From Fratercula arctica (Eukaryota; Chordata; Aves; Charadriiformes; Alcidae), in contig CANTUZ010000025.1 of assembly GCA_947846985.1 (NCBI GenBank), positions 13,824,100 through 13,888,099 of the forward strand: DNA of 64,000 bases, in the 5' to 3' direction. The translations under genes and the position numbers were made by a program. How positions within the stretch are numbered: the stretch's first letter is position 1; the number at the start of each line of letters is the position of its first letter. The notes under the pieces are model-generated. The model searched no databases and was not told the DNA's origin. It saw nothing but the letters and a program-made list of their open reading frames with translations. Shown piece after piece: positions 1-11,415 of this stretch.

Positions 1-1107
1 CTCCCCATATTTATATTTCAACCATCGTCCTCCATACCAAAGAGGCTTCAAATGCTTGGCTTGCTTGATTGCAGCGCAATAGTGTCCATGGTCAAGTCCA
101 CCCCTCGGTCACGAGCCCATCTATATGTCGCATCTCTTCCCCCACTGAGCTATGAATAGTTCACCCTTACGTTGCCAGTCCAGATCCACCTGAGCCACTT
201 CAATCCTGGCAGCCCGATCCACCTGCTGGTTGTTCTGATGTTCCTCCGTGGCCCGATTCTTCGGTACGTGGGCATCTACGTGGCGTACTTTCACAACCAG
301 ATTCTCTATCTGGGCAGCAATATCTTGCCACAGGTCAGCAGCCCAGATGGGTTTGCCTCTGCGCTGCCAGTTGCCCTGCTTCTGCTGCTGTAACCATCCC
401 CACAGAGCATTTGCCACCATCCATGAGTCAGTGTAGAGATAAAGTACTGGCCATCTTTCTCGCTCGGCAATGTCCAAAGCCAGCTGAATGGCTTTCACCT
501 CTGCAACTGGCTCGATTCACCTTGTCCTTCACTGGCTTCTGCAACTTGTCGTGTAGGACTCCACACAGCAGCCTTCCACTTGCGATGCTTTCCCACAATC
601 CGGCAGGACCCATCAGTGAACAGGGCATATTGCTTCTCATTTTCTGGCAGTTTATTATATGGTGGGGCCTCTTCCGCATGCGTCACCTCCTCCTCTGGTG
701 ACATTCCAAAACCCTTGCCTTCTGGCCAGTCCATGATCACTTCCAGAATTCCTGGGCGACTGGGGTTTCCCATTCGAGTTCGCTGTGTGATCAGTGCAAT
801 CCACTTACTCCATGTAGCATCAGCTGCATGATGCGTGGTGGGGACCCTTTCTTTGAACATCCAACCCAGAAACGGCAGTCGAGGTGCTAAGAGGAGCTGC
901 GCTTCTGTACCGACCACTTCTGAAGCAGCTCGAACCCCTTCATATGCTGCCCATATCTCCTTTTCTGTTGGAGTGTAGCGGGCTTCGGATCCTCTGTATC
1001 CCTGACTCCAAAACCCTAAGGGTCGACCTCCAGTCTCCCCTGGTGCTTTCTGCCAGAGGCTCCAGGTAGGGCCATTCTCCCCAGCCTGCGGTGTAGAGCA
1101 CGTTTTA
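1..1107 (-). pseudogene. ERV-L pol fragment (RNase H to integrase start)
   Basis: Minus-strand class III ERV pol remnant, cut by the window edge. Reading from 1107 down it holds the RT-RNase H linker, then the RNase H domain, with FTDGSCRIVG and the acidic motifs around YLYTDSWMVA and NNQQVDRAAR. It ends in the first residues of integrase. A frameshift near 495 splits the frame, and small internal deletions near 75-85 and 135-150 remove integrase zinc-binding sequence that the copy at 24048-25190 still has. The two copies are otherwise almost identical by eye. It cannot make an active enzyme. No LTR is visible inside the window. Confidence 0.88.
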
Positions 1108-1317
1108 GAGGTTCCACAGAGCTTGCAACTTGTCGTGTAGGACTCCACATGCAAGTAACATGGATTGCTTTTTTTCATGTCTTTTATTAAAATATAATGG
1201 GTGTGCCTATAATAGAAGCAGAGAATCTAAGGCCTTGGTTTAAGTGTTTGTCTTGTTCCCATTCTTATGGAAAGTTTTTAAGTGATTTCTAGATTTTATT
1301 TTGTCTGAAATCACAGA
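1108..1317. other. Junction with duplicated pol segment, then unassigned sequence
   Basis: Positions 1127-1151 repeat, almost exactly, 25 bases of the RNase H region found at 541-565. The next 150 bases are AT-rich and show no recognised feature. Confidence 0.5.
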
Positions 1318-1847
1318 TTCATAGCATTATTTATGTTGGAAAAGACCATTAAGATCATCGAGTCTGAACTATTAACCTAACACTACCAAGTCCACCACTC
1401 AGCCATGTCACTCAGCACCACATCTACCTGTCTTTTAAATACCTCCACGGATGGTGACTCAACCACTCCCTGGGCAGCCTCTTCCAATGCTCAATAACCC
1501 TTTTGGTGAAGACGTTTTTCCTAATATCCAATCTGAACTTCCCCTGGCGTAACTTGAGGCTGTTTCCTCTTCTCCTATCACCTGTTACTTGGGAGAAGAG
1601 ACCAACCCCCACCTCTCTACAACCTCCTTTCAGGTGGTTGTAGAGAGCAGTAGGGTCTCCCATCAGCCTCCTTTTCTCCAGGCTAAACAACCCCAGTTCC
1701 CTCAGCTGCTCCTCAGAAGACTTGTTCTCTAGACCCCTCACCAGGTTCGTTGCCCTTCTCTGGACCTGCTCCAGCACCTCAATGTCTTTTTTGTGGCGAG
1801 AGGCCCAAAACTGAAATCAGTTTTCAAGGTGGGGCCTCACCAGTGCC
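1318..1847 (-). mobile_element. CR1 LINE 3' part (older copy, half 2)
   Basis: Antisense CR1 ORF2 C-terminus and 3' end. The minus-strand frame at 1424-1777 reads the usual CR1 tail, including [25 protein letters not shown] and [11 protein letters not shown]. Continuing from the junction there is an in-frame stop shortly after VRPHLEN. The piece stops at the six bases gagtac (1848-1853), where a plus-strand CR1 begins. The same element resumes at 2990-3650. Confidence 0.85.
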
Positions 1848-1853
1848 GAGTAC

Positions 1854-2983
1854 TGGGGTTCAACACGGTGTCCCACAGCATCCTCATAGGGAAGCTTAGG
1901 AAGTGTGGGTTAGATGAATGGACAGTGGGGTGGATAGAAAACTGGTTAAAAGACAGAGCTCAGAGGGTCATGATTAGGGGCACAGAGTCTAGTTGGAGGT
2001 CAGTGACGAGTGGTGTTCCCCAGGGGTCAGTACTGGGTCCAGTCCTGTTCAATATATTCATCAATGACCTGGATGAAGGGATAGAGTGCACCCTCAGCAA
2101 GTTTGCTGATGACACAAAGCTGGGAGGGGTGGCTGACACACCAGAAAGCTGTGCCGCCATACAGAGAGACCTGGGCAGGCTGGAGAGTTGGGCAGAGAGA
2201 AACCTTATGAAATTCAAGAAGGGCAAGTGTAGGGTGCTGCACCTGGGGAGGAATAACCCCATGCACCAGTACAGGTTGGGGGCTGACCTGCTGGAGAGCA
2301 GCTCTGCGGAAAAAGACCTGGGAGTCCTGGTGGACAACAGGATGACCATGAGGCAGCAATGTGCCCTTGTGGCCAAGAAGGCCAATGGCATCCTGGGGTG
2401 CATCAAGAAGAGTGTGGCCAGCAGGTCGAGGGAGGTCATCCTCCCCCTCTACTCTGCCCTGGTGAGGCCGCATCTGGAGTGCTGTGTCCAGTTCTGGGCT
2501 CCCTGGTTCAAGAAGGACAGGGAACTGCTGCAGAGGGTACAGCAAAGGGCTACAAAGATGATTAGGGGATTGGAACACCTCTCTTATGAAGAAAGGCTGA
2601 GGGATTTGGGTCTCTTCAGTCTGGAAAAAAGACGGCTGAGGGGGGATCTTATCAATGCTTATAAATACTTAAAGGGTGGGTGTCGGGAGGATGGGGCCAG
2701 GCTCTTTTCAGTGGTGCCCAGCAACAGGACAAGAGGTAATGGGCACAAACTTGAGCATAGGAAGTTCCACCTAAACATGAGGAGGAACTTCTTTACTTTG
2801 AGGGTGGCAGAGCACTGGAACAGGCTGCCCAGAGAGGTGGTGGAGTCTCCATCTCTGGAGACATTCAAAACCCACCTGGATGCATTCCTGTGTAACCTGC
2901 TCTAGGTGACCCTGCTCTGGCAGGGGGGTTGGACTCGATGATCTCCAGAGGTCCCTTCCAACCCTTCCATTCTGTGATTCTGT
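1854..2983 (+). mobile_element. CR1 LINE, 5'-truncated, nested in an antisense CR1
   Basis: Plus-strand CR1 ORF2 from the middle of the reverse transcriptase to the 3' tail. The frame is open from about 1862 to 2905: [12 protein letters not shown] start, [20 protein letters not shown], then the catalytic FADDTKLGG and the conserved C-terminal half ([29 protein letters not shown]). The 3' end has the CR1 tail with ATTCTGTG units. Both edges carry gagtac (1848-1853 and 2984-2989), a likely 6-bp target duplication. 5' truncation removes the endonuclease, so it is not autonomous. Confidence 0.92.
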
Positions 2984-2989
2984 GAGTAC

Positions 2990-3650
2990 AGGGGGGTGAT
3001 CACTTCCCTAGTCCTACTCACCACACTGTTCCTGATACAGTCCAGGATGCTGCTGGCCTTCTTAGCCACCTGGGTACGCTGCTGGCTCATATTCAGCTGG
3101 CAGTCGACCAACACCCCCAGATCCTTTTCTGCCAGGCAGCTCTCCAGCCACTCTTCCCCAAGCTTGTAATGCTGCATGGGGTTGTTGTGACCCAAGTGCA
3201 GGACCCGGCACTTGGCCTTGGTGAACCTCATACCATTGGCCTCGGTCCATTGATCCTGCCTGTCCAGATCCCTCTGCAACGCCTTTTTACCCTCAAGCAG
3301 GTCGACACTCCCACCCAACTTGGTGTCGTCTGCAAGCTTACTGAGGGTGTACTCAATCCCCTCGTCCAGATCATTGACAAAGATATTAAAGAGAACCGGC
3401 ACCAACACTGAGCCCTGGGGAACACCACTTGTGACCGGCCACCAACTGGATTTAACTCCATTCACCACAACTCTTTGGGCCCGGCCCTCCAGACAGTTTT
3501 TTACCCAGTGAAGAGTACACCTATCCATGCCACGAACAGCCAGTTTCTTCAGGAGAATGCTGTGGGAAACAGTGTCACAGGCCTTATTAAAATCCAGGTA
3601 AACAACATCCACAGCCTTTCCCTCATCCACTAAGGAGATCAAATACAAGA
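2990..3650 (-). mobile_element. CR1 LINE reverse transcriptase (older copy, half 1)
   Basis: Antisense CR1 reverse transcriptase. The minus frame 3648-2990 runs from [17 protein letters not shown] through [19 protein letters not shown] and LADDTKLGG to REVITPLYS, exactly where the element at 1318-1847 continues. The first residue of the catalytic F/L-ADD block is Leu. The apparent 248-codon frame runs on into the neighbouring CR1 tail, so its last ~30 residues are artefact. Confidence 0.87.
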
Positions 3651-3884
3651 TGTTTCTCTAATTGTATAAATGACATCACTGGATCTATGACTATGATAAG
3701 GAGTGGATGATCTGGCTCCTGGCAAAGACTTTAAAGGATTGACCCATAAAATCAATGAAAATTACTAAAAGCACTTGCTTGATTTTTAAGGAGACTAAAA
3801 TGACAATAAGTTCAGTTAGTTCACACGTGTAGTACTAGACAATACCATCTGAGCACTTTTTAGTACTGGATGTAAAAAGATATT

Positions 3885-4297
3885 ATAGAACTGGAGCATG
3901 TCTCATATGTGGAGAGGTTGAGAGAGATGGGACTGTTCAGGCTGGTGAAGGGAAGGCTCAGGAGGGATCTTCTAATTGCTTATAACTATCTGATGGGAGG
4001 GTGTAAAGAAGACAGGCTCTTTCCAGTGGTGCCCTGTGATAATGCAAGAGGCAATGAGCACAGACTGAAACACATGAAATTCTGTCTGAATATCAGGAAA
4101 CACATTTTTGCTGACGGTGACCAAGCAAGGAAACAGGTTGCCCAAAGAGGTGGTGGAGTCTTCATCCCTGGAGATCTTCAAAACTCGACTGGACAACCTG
4201 GCAACCTGCTCTAGCTGATCCTGCTTGGGCAGGGGGATTGGCCAAGGTGATCTCAAAAGGTGACTTCCAATATCATCTATCCTGTGATTCTGTGATA
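3885..4297 (+). mobile_element. CR1 LINE 3' end, old copy
   Basis: Short plus-strand CR1 3' fragment: coding remnant with the ERLREMGLFRL and LNIRKHIF blocks, then a CR1 3' end with TGTGATTCTGTGAT repeats. More diverged than the nearby copies. The 234 bases before it (3651-3884) show nothing recognisable. Confidence 0.8.
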
Positions 4298-4918
4298 CTT
4301 TGAAATTTTGTAAATAGCTCTTTTGCATGGATCATTTTGTACATAGGAAAACAAATCTTGGTGAGGGCTGGGAGAAGGGTATATTCTTTAGCATGTCCAG
4401 TCAATTAATTAATTTACACTGGCTTTTCATAAACCAATTTTTGCCTCAGCAAAACTGCAAGCTCTACCAGGCTTCTCACTGACAAATGCCAAAGGTACAG
4501 CCCAATTTGTTTCACCAGTGCTTCATCCTTCAATGTTCACAGACCAATAATGGTCTGTGAAGAAGACCAAACAATAAAGTCAGTTCTGAACATTTAAATA
4601 AAATAAGAAAAAAAATCAATGTGTTAGAGGTTTGAGGGGAAGCACACAAAAAACTGGGTTCACTCAGAAGCAGAAGAGTGGGGGATTTTCTATTCTCAAG
4701 GAGCGCATGAGCATTTTTCACCTTTGAGAAAAATCCATTCATACTCTCTTCTCATACAGGCAGTATGCCTGTCTAAAATTCCCCTCAGCAGAGAACTGCT
4801 CTGCTGCAAGTTTCTCCTGAGCCAGTGCACCCAGGGGTATAACCAGATCTTTTTAGCGAAGATCCAGGGACAAGAGGACAGCAATGCAGCTGCAGTGTGT
4901 CTATCAACCTGAAGCAAA
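4298..4918. other. Unassigned sequence
   Basis: AT-rich sequence with no supported gene or repeat. Short open frames here have no recognisable motif. Confidence 0.5.
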
Positions 4919-5255
4919 ATCCTCCCCCTCTACTCTGCCCTGGTGAGGCCACATCTGGAGAACTGTGTCCAGTTCTGGACTCCCCAGTTCAAGAAGGACA
5001 GGGAACTACTGGAGAGAGTCCATCAGAGGGCTACAAAGATGATCAAGGGAATGGAGCACCTCTCTTATGAGGAAAGGCTGAGAGACCTGGGTCTGTTTAG
5101 CCTGGAGAAGAGAAGACTGAGGGGGGATCTCATCAATGCTTATAAATATCTAAAGGGTGGGTGTCAAGAGCATGGGGCCAGACTCTTTTCAGTGGTGCCC
5201 AGTGACAGGACAAAGGGCAATGGGCACAAATTGGAACACAGGAAATTCCACCTCA
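4919..5255 (+). mobile_element. CR1 LINE ORF2 C-terminal piece
   Basis: Plus-strand CR1 coding piece from [19 protein letters not shown] to the KFHL block. It stops abruptly at 5255. The next part of CR1, in the opposite orientation, follows directly. Confidence 0.85.
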
Positions 5256-5476
5256 GAATCATAGGGGTTGGAAGGGACCTTCGGAGATCATCTAGTCCAA
5301 CCCCCCTGCCAAAGCAGGGTCACCTAGAGCAGGCTGGACAGGAACGCATCCAGGCGGGTTTTGAATATCTCCAGAGAAGGAGACTCCACCACCTCTCTGG
5401 GCAGCCTGTTACAGTGCTCTGTCACCCTCAAAGTAAAGAAGTTTTTCCTTATGTTGAGATGGAATTTCCTGTCTTA
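5256..5476 (-). mobile_element. CR1 LINE 3' end, inverted
   Basis: Antisense CR1 3' end, from the tail at 5256 back to the same KFHL codons at which the plus-strand piece stops. Together the two pieces look like one CR1 whose last ~220 bp are inverted in place. Confidence 0.8.
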
Positions 5477-5485
5477 TCACTCTGA

Positions 5486-6339
5486 GAACAGTGTCGCCAC
5501 AATATGATGTTAATTTCAGAGAGTTTCAGAGAATTCAGAGAGCTAGAAGAGGCTTAGCTGCAAAGTAAAATTATTGAACAGAAAATTGGTTCTGTTTTAC
5601 CTCAAACCAGGACAGTAACCTATCCAGAAGTTGCTTTAGTTGTTATAGGTTTTAGGTAGTCTGAGCATTAGGTACTTTATTGCAGACGTATCTTTGGCCA
5701 ATCTTTTTCACTATGTCAAGCATTACAATTATCCACCTCCATGCAAGGAATTTAGAAAATTTATTGAATTCAAAAGCAAACAAGAATACTTACACTGTTG
5801 CATATTAAAATAACAGTATAAGGAACTTGGAAGGATGAATGAATGGCCCAGATTAATTTAATCCTTTAAGCTGTATTTTGACATTTTTATCTTCTCTAGT
5901 GATTAATAGCATTCTGTTCAATTCATGAGCATGAACTGTTGGAAGGTCTGACATACACCAACATGGTCTGAAACCACTATAAGAACGCCACACTAAAAGA
6001 ACCCTCTTGACCAAATAGTATTATCTCATTATTAGCAGTATTGTTAATATTCCAAAATTAATAAGTGACTAGGGCTGTTGTATTTCAGGATTTGTTGGCA
6101 CTAGTGTTTAACAAATATCTTGTTTTGATGTATAAGTTTAAGTAAGGCTTTGACCTGGAAATAATCTCAGTTACTATGAACCTATCAGGTTTTTTTCAAT
6201 TACTATTAGAACACTGGGCTATTATGGAATCCTTGAAATGTTAGAAACGTGCAGTTAGAGGTTTAAGGCATCACCCAATAAAAGGTAATTGAGCAATAAA
6301 TTCATTTGTTTACCATTTCATCTCATGAAAATCCCCTCC
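5486..6339. other. Unassigned AT-rich sequence
   Basis: No coding frame, splice-like exon or repeat boundary could be supported here. Confidence 0.5.
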
Positions 6340-6344
6340 TAAGG

Positions 6345-7146
6345 TGTCGCAGATGGAACGATGCACTTCACTCGTAGACAGAAGCAGCAATACATTTATT
6401 GATACAAAACAGGGATTTAACAAAGTTTGATGGTAAATGCGACAATGTTTTAACAAGATTCGAGATGGCAAGGCACACTTGGTTATTTACTGCACAGAAG
6501 ACAGGGTCAGACAGGACTGTCAGAGAGATCCTCCTGTTGAGTCACGAGGCTCAGAAAGGACCCCCGTGCTTTCTAAACTCCTTCTCAGAGAGGAGTCTAG
6601 GTGCAGCTGGATCCAATCCTAGTCCCAGACTTGGTCAACGGTTTATGTCTAAAGGATTATATATGCGCAATCAATCCTTTATATCACTTATCTAAGATTT
6701 CAAAGTTTAGCATGCTATTAGTCACTTACCGAGGATCTGTTGTGGCAAGGAATCTCTCAATCTTGAGAAGTAAACGTAACCTTGAGCTGGCATTCCTACT
6801 CGAGGGGAGATCCTGATGTACAGCCCGCTGCCATTCATGAGAGTTCAAAGGGCTCTTGGGCTGTCCACTATTTATGGAGTAAGAGAATTGACCTATAGTC
6901 ATGTTCGCATGGGAATAAGATGATTGACCTATAGTCATATTTGCATATTGACCACAGTACCAGAATTGCTCAAGTTAGCCCTTGGCTATTGTGTTGTTAT
7001 CTGTCTCACCGAAACCATGTTGAGCCCAGTGCAGCCATTGCGACTACATGCACCCATTGTGACCACCATGGGTGGTTATCGGTTGGGCAGAGTTACCAGA
7101 GATAAAGGTCAGATTGGCACCTGGGGAGGGGGAGCACACCATCACA
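6345..7146 (-). mobile_element. Solo LTR, family A
   Basis: About 802 bp, beginning TGTCGC and ending ATCACA on the plus strand, flanked on both sides by TAAGG (6340-6344 and 7147-7151), a 5-bp target duplication. An AATAAA on the minus strand near 6391-6396 supports minus orientation. A second copy, split by insertions, lies at 50846-51017 plus 59505-60066, next to a minus-strand gag. No internal viral sequence is left. Confidence 0.85.
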
Positions 7147-7151
7147 TAAGG

Positions 7152-7990
7152 AATGAGTCTAAAGGGTGTAGATGCACTCTCTAGTGTTCAGTCAGATTAC
7201 GTTTTTATTCCCATCAAGTTTGACTACATCACCTCCTGAGATACCTTCCAACCTGAATTATCCTATGATCCTAAGTCATGTTTTGTACTTTAAAAATATC
7301 AACAGGAATATAAAATATATTCTAAATACAATAAATCATTATAGCTGTAGACATCAGTTCGCATTTCCTTGAAAATGACACTTTATTGGAAATTGCTAAC
7401 AGTTGCTAACAAGTGATAACAATTAGGACTGAATGTTCTGCTCATTAATTAAAAAATACTGTATTCCTTTTTTTTTACATTAACTAAGATGTTATTGATA
7501 ACTCTCTTATTCCCCCTTGAATTATTGTGAATGATATTTTAAAATACTCTTTTCTGTTTTGTAATTAATTATTTCAAAGGAAAAAAAAACAAACCAGTAT
7601 TCTTTCCTGCTTTACCTGAATCTACTAAAAGTTAATCCCTCCTCATCTAAGAGCTAATTCACTCATGAATTAGATGACACATTTTCATTAGCATTAATAA
7701 GAATACAACTAATATTTGACTGTAAGAAATCGGTGTGAGTGTGGTGAAGACAGAGAGAAAAAAAGAACTGGCACATTTATTTGTTGCCCATGTAGAACAC
7801 TCAAGCATGTGCCTAAGCTTTCAGTCTAGAATTTGTAGTGCTTGGCTGGCAATGTAGATGAGTGCCAAAGCCAAAGATTTTAGAACTAATAACCACAAAA
7901 TGATGGGTCATCATGGTATTTTCTTTTTCCAAAGGATGACTGTTTTTTTCTAATACATCTCTCAAGTTTGCTTTTCCAGTGTGAATTCCA
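7152..7990. other. Unassigned sequence
   Basis: AT-rich, with no recognised gene or repeat. Confidence 0.45.
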
Positions 7991-7995
7991 GAGTG

Positions 7996-8812
7996 TGAAT
8001 GGGAGCACCTGGCCAAACCGGTTTCAGAACACAAAAGGTGAGATGCAGGGAGTTGTCATTCTACTCAGCTCCATCTCACCTTGGCAGATGCTTATTGATC
8101 CCTATCTATGCAGAGATAACTTGGGGGGAGCTGTGGAAATGGCTCAGCCCCGGGTGGTCTCAACACTGCATTACAATAAGAACTGAAACCAGAACTGAAA
8201 CCCGAATGGTGCCTTTAACAAACAAAATGCCCTGAGTCACCTCCCACCACTATTCAGTGAGTGTGAGACCAGACATCACAAAATAAACATTGCTACCTAA
8301 GGGGCCATCAAACCACCAGAGATAACCATCCCAGATAGTGCAATCCATTCAAGCACAGTCCTGAAACAGGATATTTAAGTCCAAAGTTTTGGGGAGCAAA
8401 AGGGGGAGTCTTCCAAAGATACAGCTGGCCTGTAGGAGATTCTTCCCCCCTTGTCCAGGACGCTGTGCAAGGTAACTTCCCAGGACTGAGTGGCCTTACC
8501 CGAGAGAGAGGGTAAGTGATTTAATAACATACGTATGATGTCTAGCATGCTTTAAGATCGTGATTTGTGTACTCGTTTAAGGTATTCATATCTAGCGCGC
8601 TGTTGGTTTGTGTTGTTACTTTTCAGGATCACTTGTTAGGTGGTAATAGTGTATTCTGTGAATTGTTTTTGTTCTTTTTCCTTAAATTGCAATAGTGCAT
8701 TCTTCCACTGTATCCATAAGAACTTGCAATAGTGGCGTATCAGACCTGTGAGTGAAGTCCAAATAAATTGTTAATTTGAACCTCTCAGTGAAGTCGTCTT
8801 CTCTCCGTCACA
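7996..8812 (+). mobile_element. Probable solo LTR
   Basis: Starts TGAATGGG and ends CCGTCACA, with GAGTG on each side (7991-7995 and 8813-8817). AATAAA lies at about 8762-8767, some 45 bp before the end, as expected for an R/U5 region in plus orientation. The family was not recognised and no second copy was seen in the window, so boundaries rest on the duplication and the TG..CA ends. Confidence 0.62.
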
Positions 8813-8817
8813 GAGTG

Positions 8818-10006
8818 GTGGTCAAAATGGAGCTGGAAGCAAGTTCTACGTATACTTTGGCAGGGGGGAAGTTGTTTGTGTACTGCTTGCCTTCAAATCC
8901 AGACCTCTGCAGCTTCCAAATAATGCAATAATTATCCATAAGCATGCTAAATGTTAGATAACAGGCAACAAACAAGGAAGTATAGTGGCCAAATTAACTT
9001 TCTTTCGAGCTATGGGACTTGAGCGAGAAAGTTTTGTCTTCAGATACTGTGAATCAGAAGCATGCTAGAAGATTGCAGATCCTTAAATTTTTTTGTGTGA
9101 AGGTAAATCCTTCCACAAAACAGCACAGATATAATTGGCAAAATATTAACATGACCAAGAGGTTTTGTGCAGGAGAAATCCATTTCTGAAATAGCCAGTA
9201 ATGCTACCAATTTTTTAAAGTTGCATTTTGCTGACAAAGTTAAGGGGAACTTTAGTTTCAGCGAAACTTGGCATCCTAACCAATATGACTGCAGCAGTTC
9301 CACACTGTCAAGAACACACATTCAAAACCAGTTTCAGTTTCCCCTTTGGTAGCACATATATTTATGTAGCATTCTCCATTGATTACAAGAGCACAGCTCG
9401 TCTTCTCAGCTTAGAGTTTAGATACTAGTCATGGCAGAAGCATCCCCTGGCAATGCTGAATGAAACTGCTGCCAGCTAAGTACAGATTTCAGTGATCACT
9501 CTGACCAGTGGCTAGAACTGGACATGGAAACTGAGATAACCCCGCACTGAAGGAGGTGGGGCTCAAAGGTCAGAACTGATACCAAAATGGGGAGCTTACA
9601 TTGCACTTGCTGGGAGTGTTGATCTGATATCATCGCTAGTCACACACAAAAATGTAAAAGTCATCAGTCATAATGAATGGGACAAACACAGCCATTTAGA
9701 ATTTCATCAAATACAGTGTAAATGCATTTGTTTTCAATATTCATGCTCTTGTTATTGTCAGTGTCATGTTTAAATGCTGTGGATGGCATTCACAACTGGG
9801 ATAAGTCTAAATCACTGTTTTAATAAATAGGCTGTGCTGGTTTAAAGAAAGATTCCATTTGCAAGGATATTGCACAAACTGCACACACATCTGGCATACT
9901 TAAGAGGCCAATAATGAATACCCTATTCAGCAGCATTAAATATAAATGCATTAATTCACCGTTTGATTTGTTAAAGAGATGTTCCTATCTCCTTCTTCTG
10001 ATCAAG
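8818..10006. other. Unassigned sequence upstream of first FYB1 exon seen
   Basis: No exon or repeat could be supported. Given the exons downstream it is most simply intron of the FYB1 remnant. Confidence 0.4.
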
Positions 10007-10048
10007 AAATTTTTATGATGGGATTGATGATGAAGATGCTGTTACTAG
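10007..10048 (+). pseudogene. FYB1: FYB1 remnant, exon with YDGI motif
   Basis: Short exon ending at a consensus GT donor (ACTAG|GTATG). In one frame it reads NFYDGIDDEDAVT, matching the acidic YDGIEEEDA stretch of the T-cell adaptor FYB1 (ADAP), which precedes its C-terminal helically extended SH3 domain. The exon ends with two bases (AG) and the next exon supplies G, so reading phase is kept. The start is set at the AG just before it and is less certain. In the living gene this region carries tyrosines for SH2 partners. Confidence 0.62.
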
Positions 10049-10574
10049 GTATGTTTTTTATATCATTTAAATATTTTCTTGCTTTATTGGAGTGTTTTCA
10101 TTTCAGGTTTTAGTATTTTTTAATTAGGCATAAGAATCAGCAAGTGAGTATACATCAGGATGGATTCATGAAGCTAAAAAAAGGGGTTCTTTGGTCTTTT
10201 GGAGAAATTTTATTTTGTAATTAATTTTGGTATGTCAGCAAAAGAAGCTGCAATCATGAAAATTCCCAAATCCCCAACTAGACAGAATAGTTTTGAAATT
10301 AAAATAACAAACTAAAATGCTATCTTGATGAGTAACAACATGAAAGCAGAAAGCCAGTAGATGAATATCTATACCTACAAATATATCAAATATCTATAAA
10401 TGACCTAAAATACATATTTCTAGTTTAGCATTTTAGACATTAAATATCCTCACCTTGTGATATGTATATTGTTGACATTAATGAGAATTATGTGCATCAA
10501 TGGAGAATTTAAACTGGACCTTTTAAAAAGAATGTTACATTTTACATTGTGGTAATTGCATGCATACTCCAAAG
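10049..10574 (+). other. FYB1 remnant intron
   Basis: Bounded by GTATG donor and an AAAG acceptor. AT-rich, no repeats recognised. Confidence 0.5.
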
Positions 10575-10716
10575 GTCTGTATCGAAGGATGAAGATAAGA
10601 ATGATATCTGATCCTGTGGAATCTTGAAGAGGCTAAAGAACAAAGATGACAAAAAGAGAAGTGTACGAGAAAAAAACAACCAAAGTCAATGGGGCAGAAG
10701 ATAGTGAAGATTTGTT
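10575..10716 (+). pseudogene. FYB1: FYB1 remnant, exon with GILKRLK motif; disrupted
   Basis: Exon of 142 bases ending at GTAAGT. Joined in phase to the previous exon it reads RSVSKDEDKNDI, a TGA stop, then SCGILKRLKNKDDKKRSVREK, close to the human FYB1 block containing WSWGILKMLKGKDD. Both tryptophan codons are altered (one to TGA, one to Cys). A run of seven A's after REK shifts the frame by one; the shifted frame reads on to the exon end in phase with the next exon. Stop plus frameshift mark a dead copy. Confidence 0.75.
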
Positions 10717-11383
10717 GTAAGTGTCTGCCAGGAAATCACAGTGAACATTAACTAATTCTAATAAAGCATTGATCACATGCTAGTAACAAGTTCTCACAGC
10801 AGCTTAATGAATCATGAATCAGATTGCAACTCAGGATGATACTTTTCTGCAAAAACACCGACCTTTCTTTTCACCTACATAATATAATTACTCTGTTAAC
10901 AAGCTGTATTTGTTGCTTAAGTCTAGTAATTAAAATATACCAATAATTTTTTTTGTTGAAGAGCACCAAAATAATCCATCATCTTTGTGCCACTCTGGTG
11001 ATGTACATTTGCTATATCCTCAGTTAAAATATACTTTGCTCACCAGTACAATGTTGCTAAGATAAACTGGCAAATCTAGTCCCATTAATCCAAATTTTAG
11101 GAATAATATGCCAAACAGAAAAATGCAAAGATTGTCTTGCCTAGAGGTTAGATCAGCAACTGGTGCTTTTACCACCGTCTTCTCTCATTCAGTTCTGAAC
11201 CAGTTTACTTTGATTCAGTGGTAAAAATGCATTTAGTCCATGAGTATTGTTGGTGTCAGTGGAGCTTCCAAATGTCTGGAGATTATTTGGAGCCCTTGTG
11301 TAGCAAGTTTTTAAAATTATTTAAATGATGCAAAAGCCTATTAATGTGATATAAATACTTAATGAGCATCTTTTTTTTTTCAG
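10717..11383 (+). other. FYB1 remnant intron
   Basis: From a GTAAGT donor to a polypyrimidine tract and CAG acceptor at 11371-11383. No repeats recognised. Confidence 0.5.
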
Positions 11384-11415
11384 CATGTGTCCTTCAACAA
11401 AGCAGTTTGGAAAAG
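11384..11415 (+). pseudogene. FYB1: FYB1 remnant, exon with PSTKQFGK
   Basis: 32-base exon with a strong acceptor (ten T's then CAG) and a GTAAT donor. Completing the codon left by the previous exon it reads FMCPSTKQFGK, which fits the human stretch SFPAPPKQLDMG just before the EVYDDV motif. No disabling change inside. The exon that should follow, carrying EVYDDV and the lysine-rich helix before the SH3 domain, was not found between here and 18176. Confidence 0.62.

Noticed and set aside
1793..1861. Met at 1793 as start of the CR1 frame
   Set aside because: The first ~23 codons come from the antisense CR1; the true element starts at about 1854.
2027..2578. 183-codon minus-strand open frame
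   Set aside because: Antisense shadow of the CR1 RT frame at 1862-2905; the same shadow recurs at 13457-13867 in another CR1 copy.
4919..5476. Twin-priming 5' inversion of CR1
   Set aside because: The inverted part is the 3' end with the tail inside the element, the opposite of the twin-priming arrangement.
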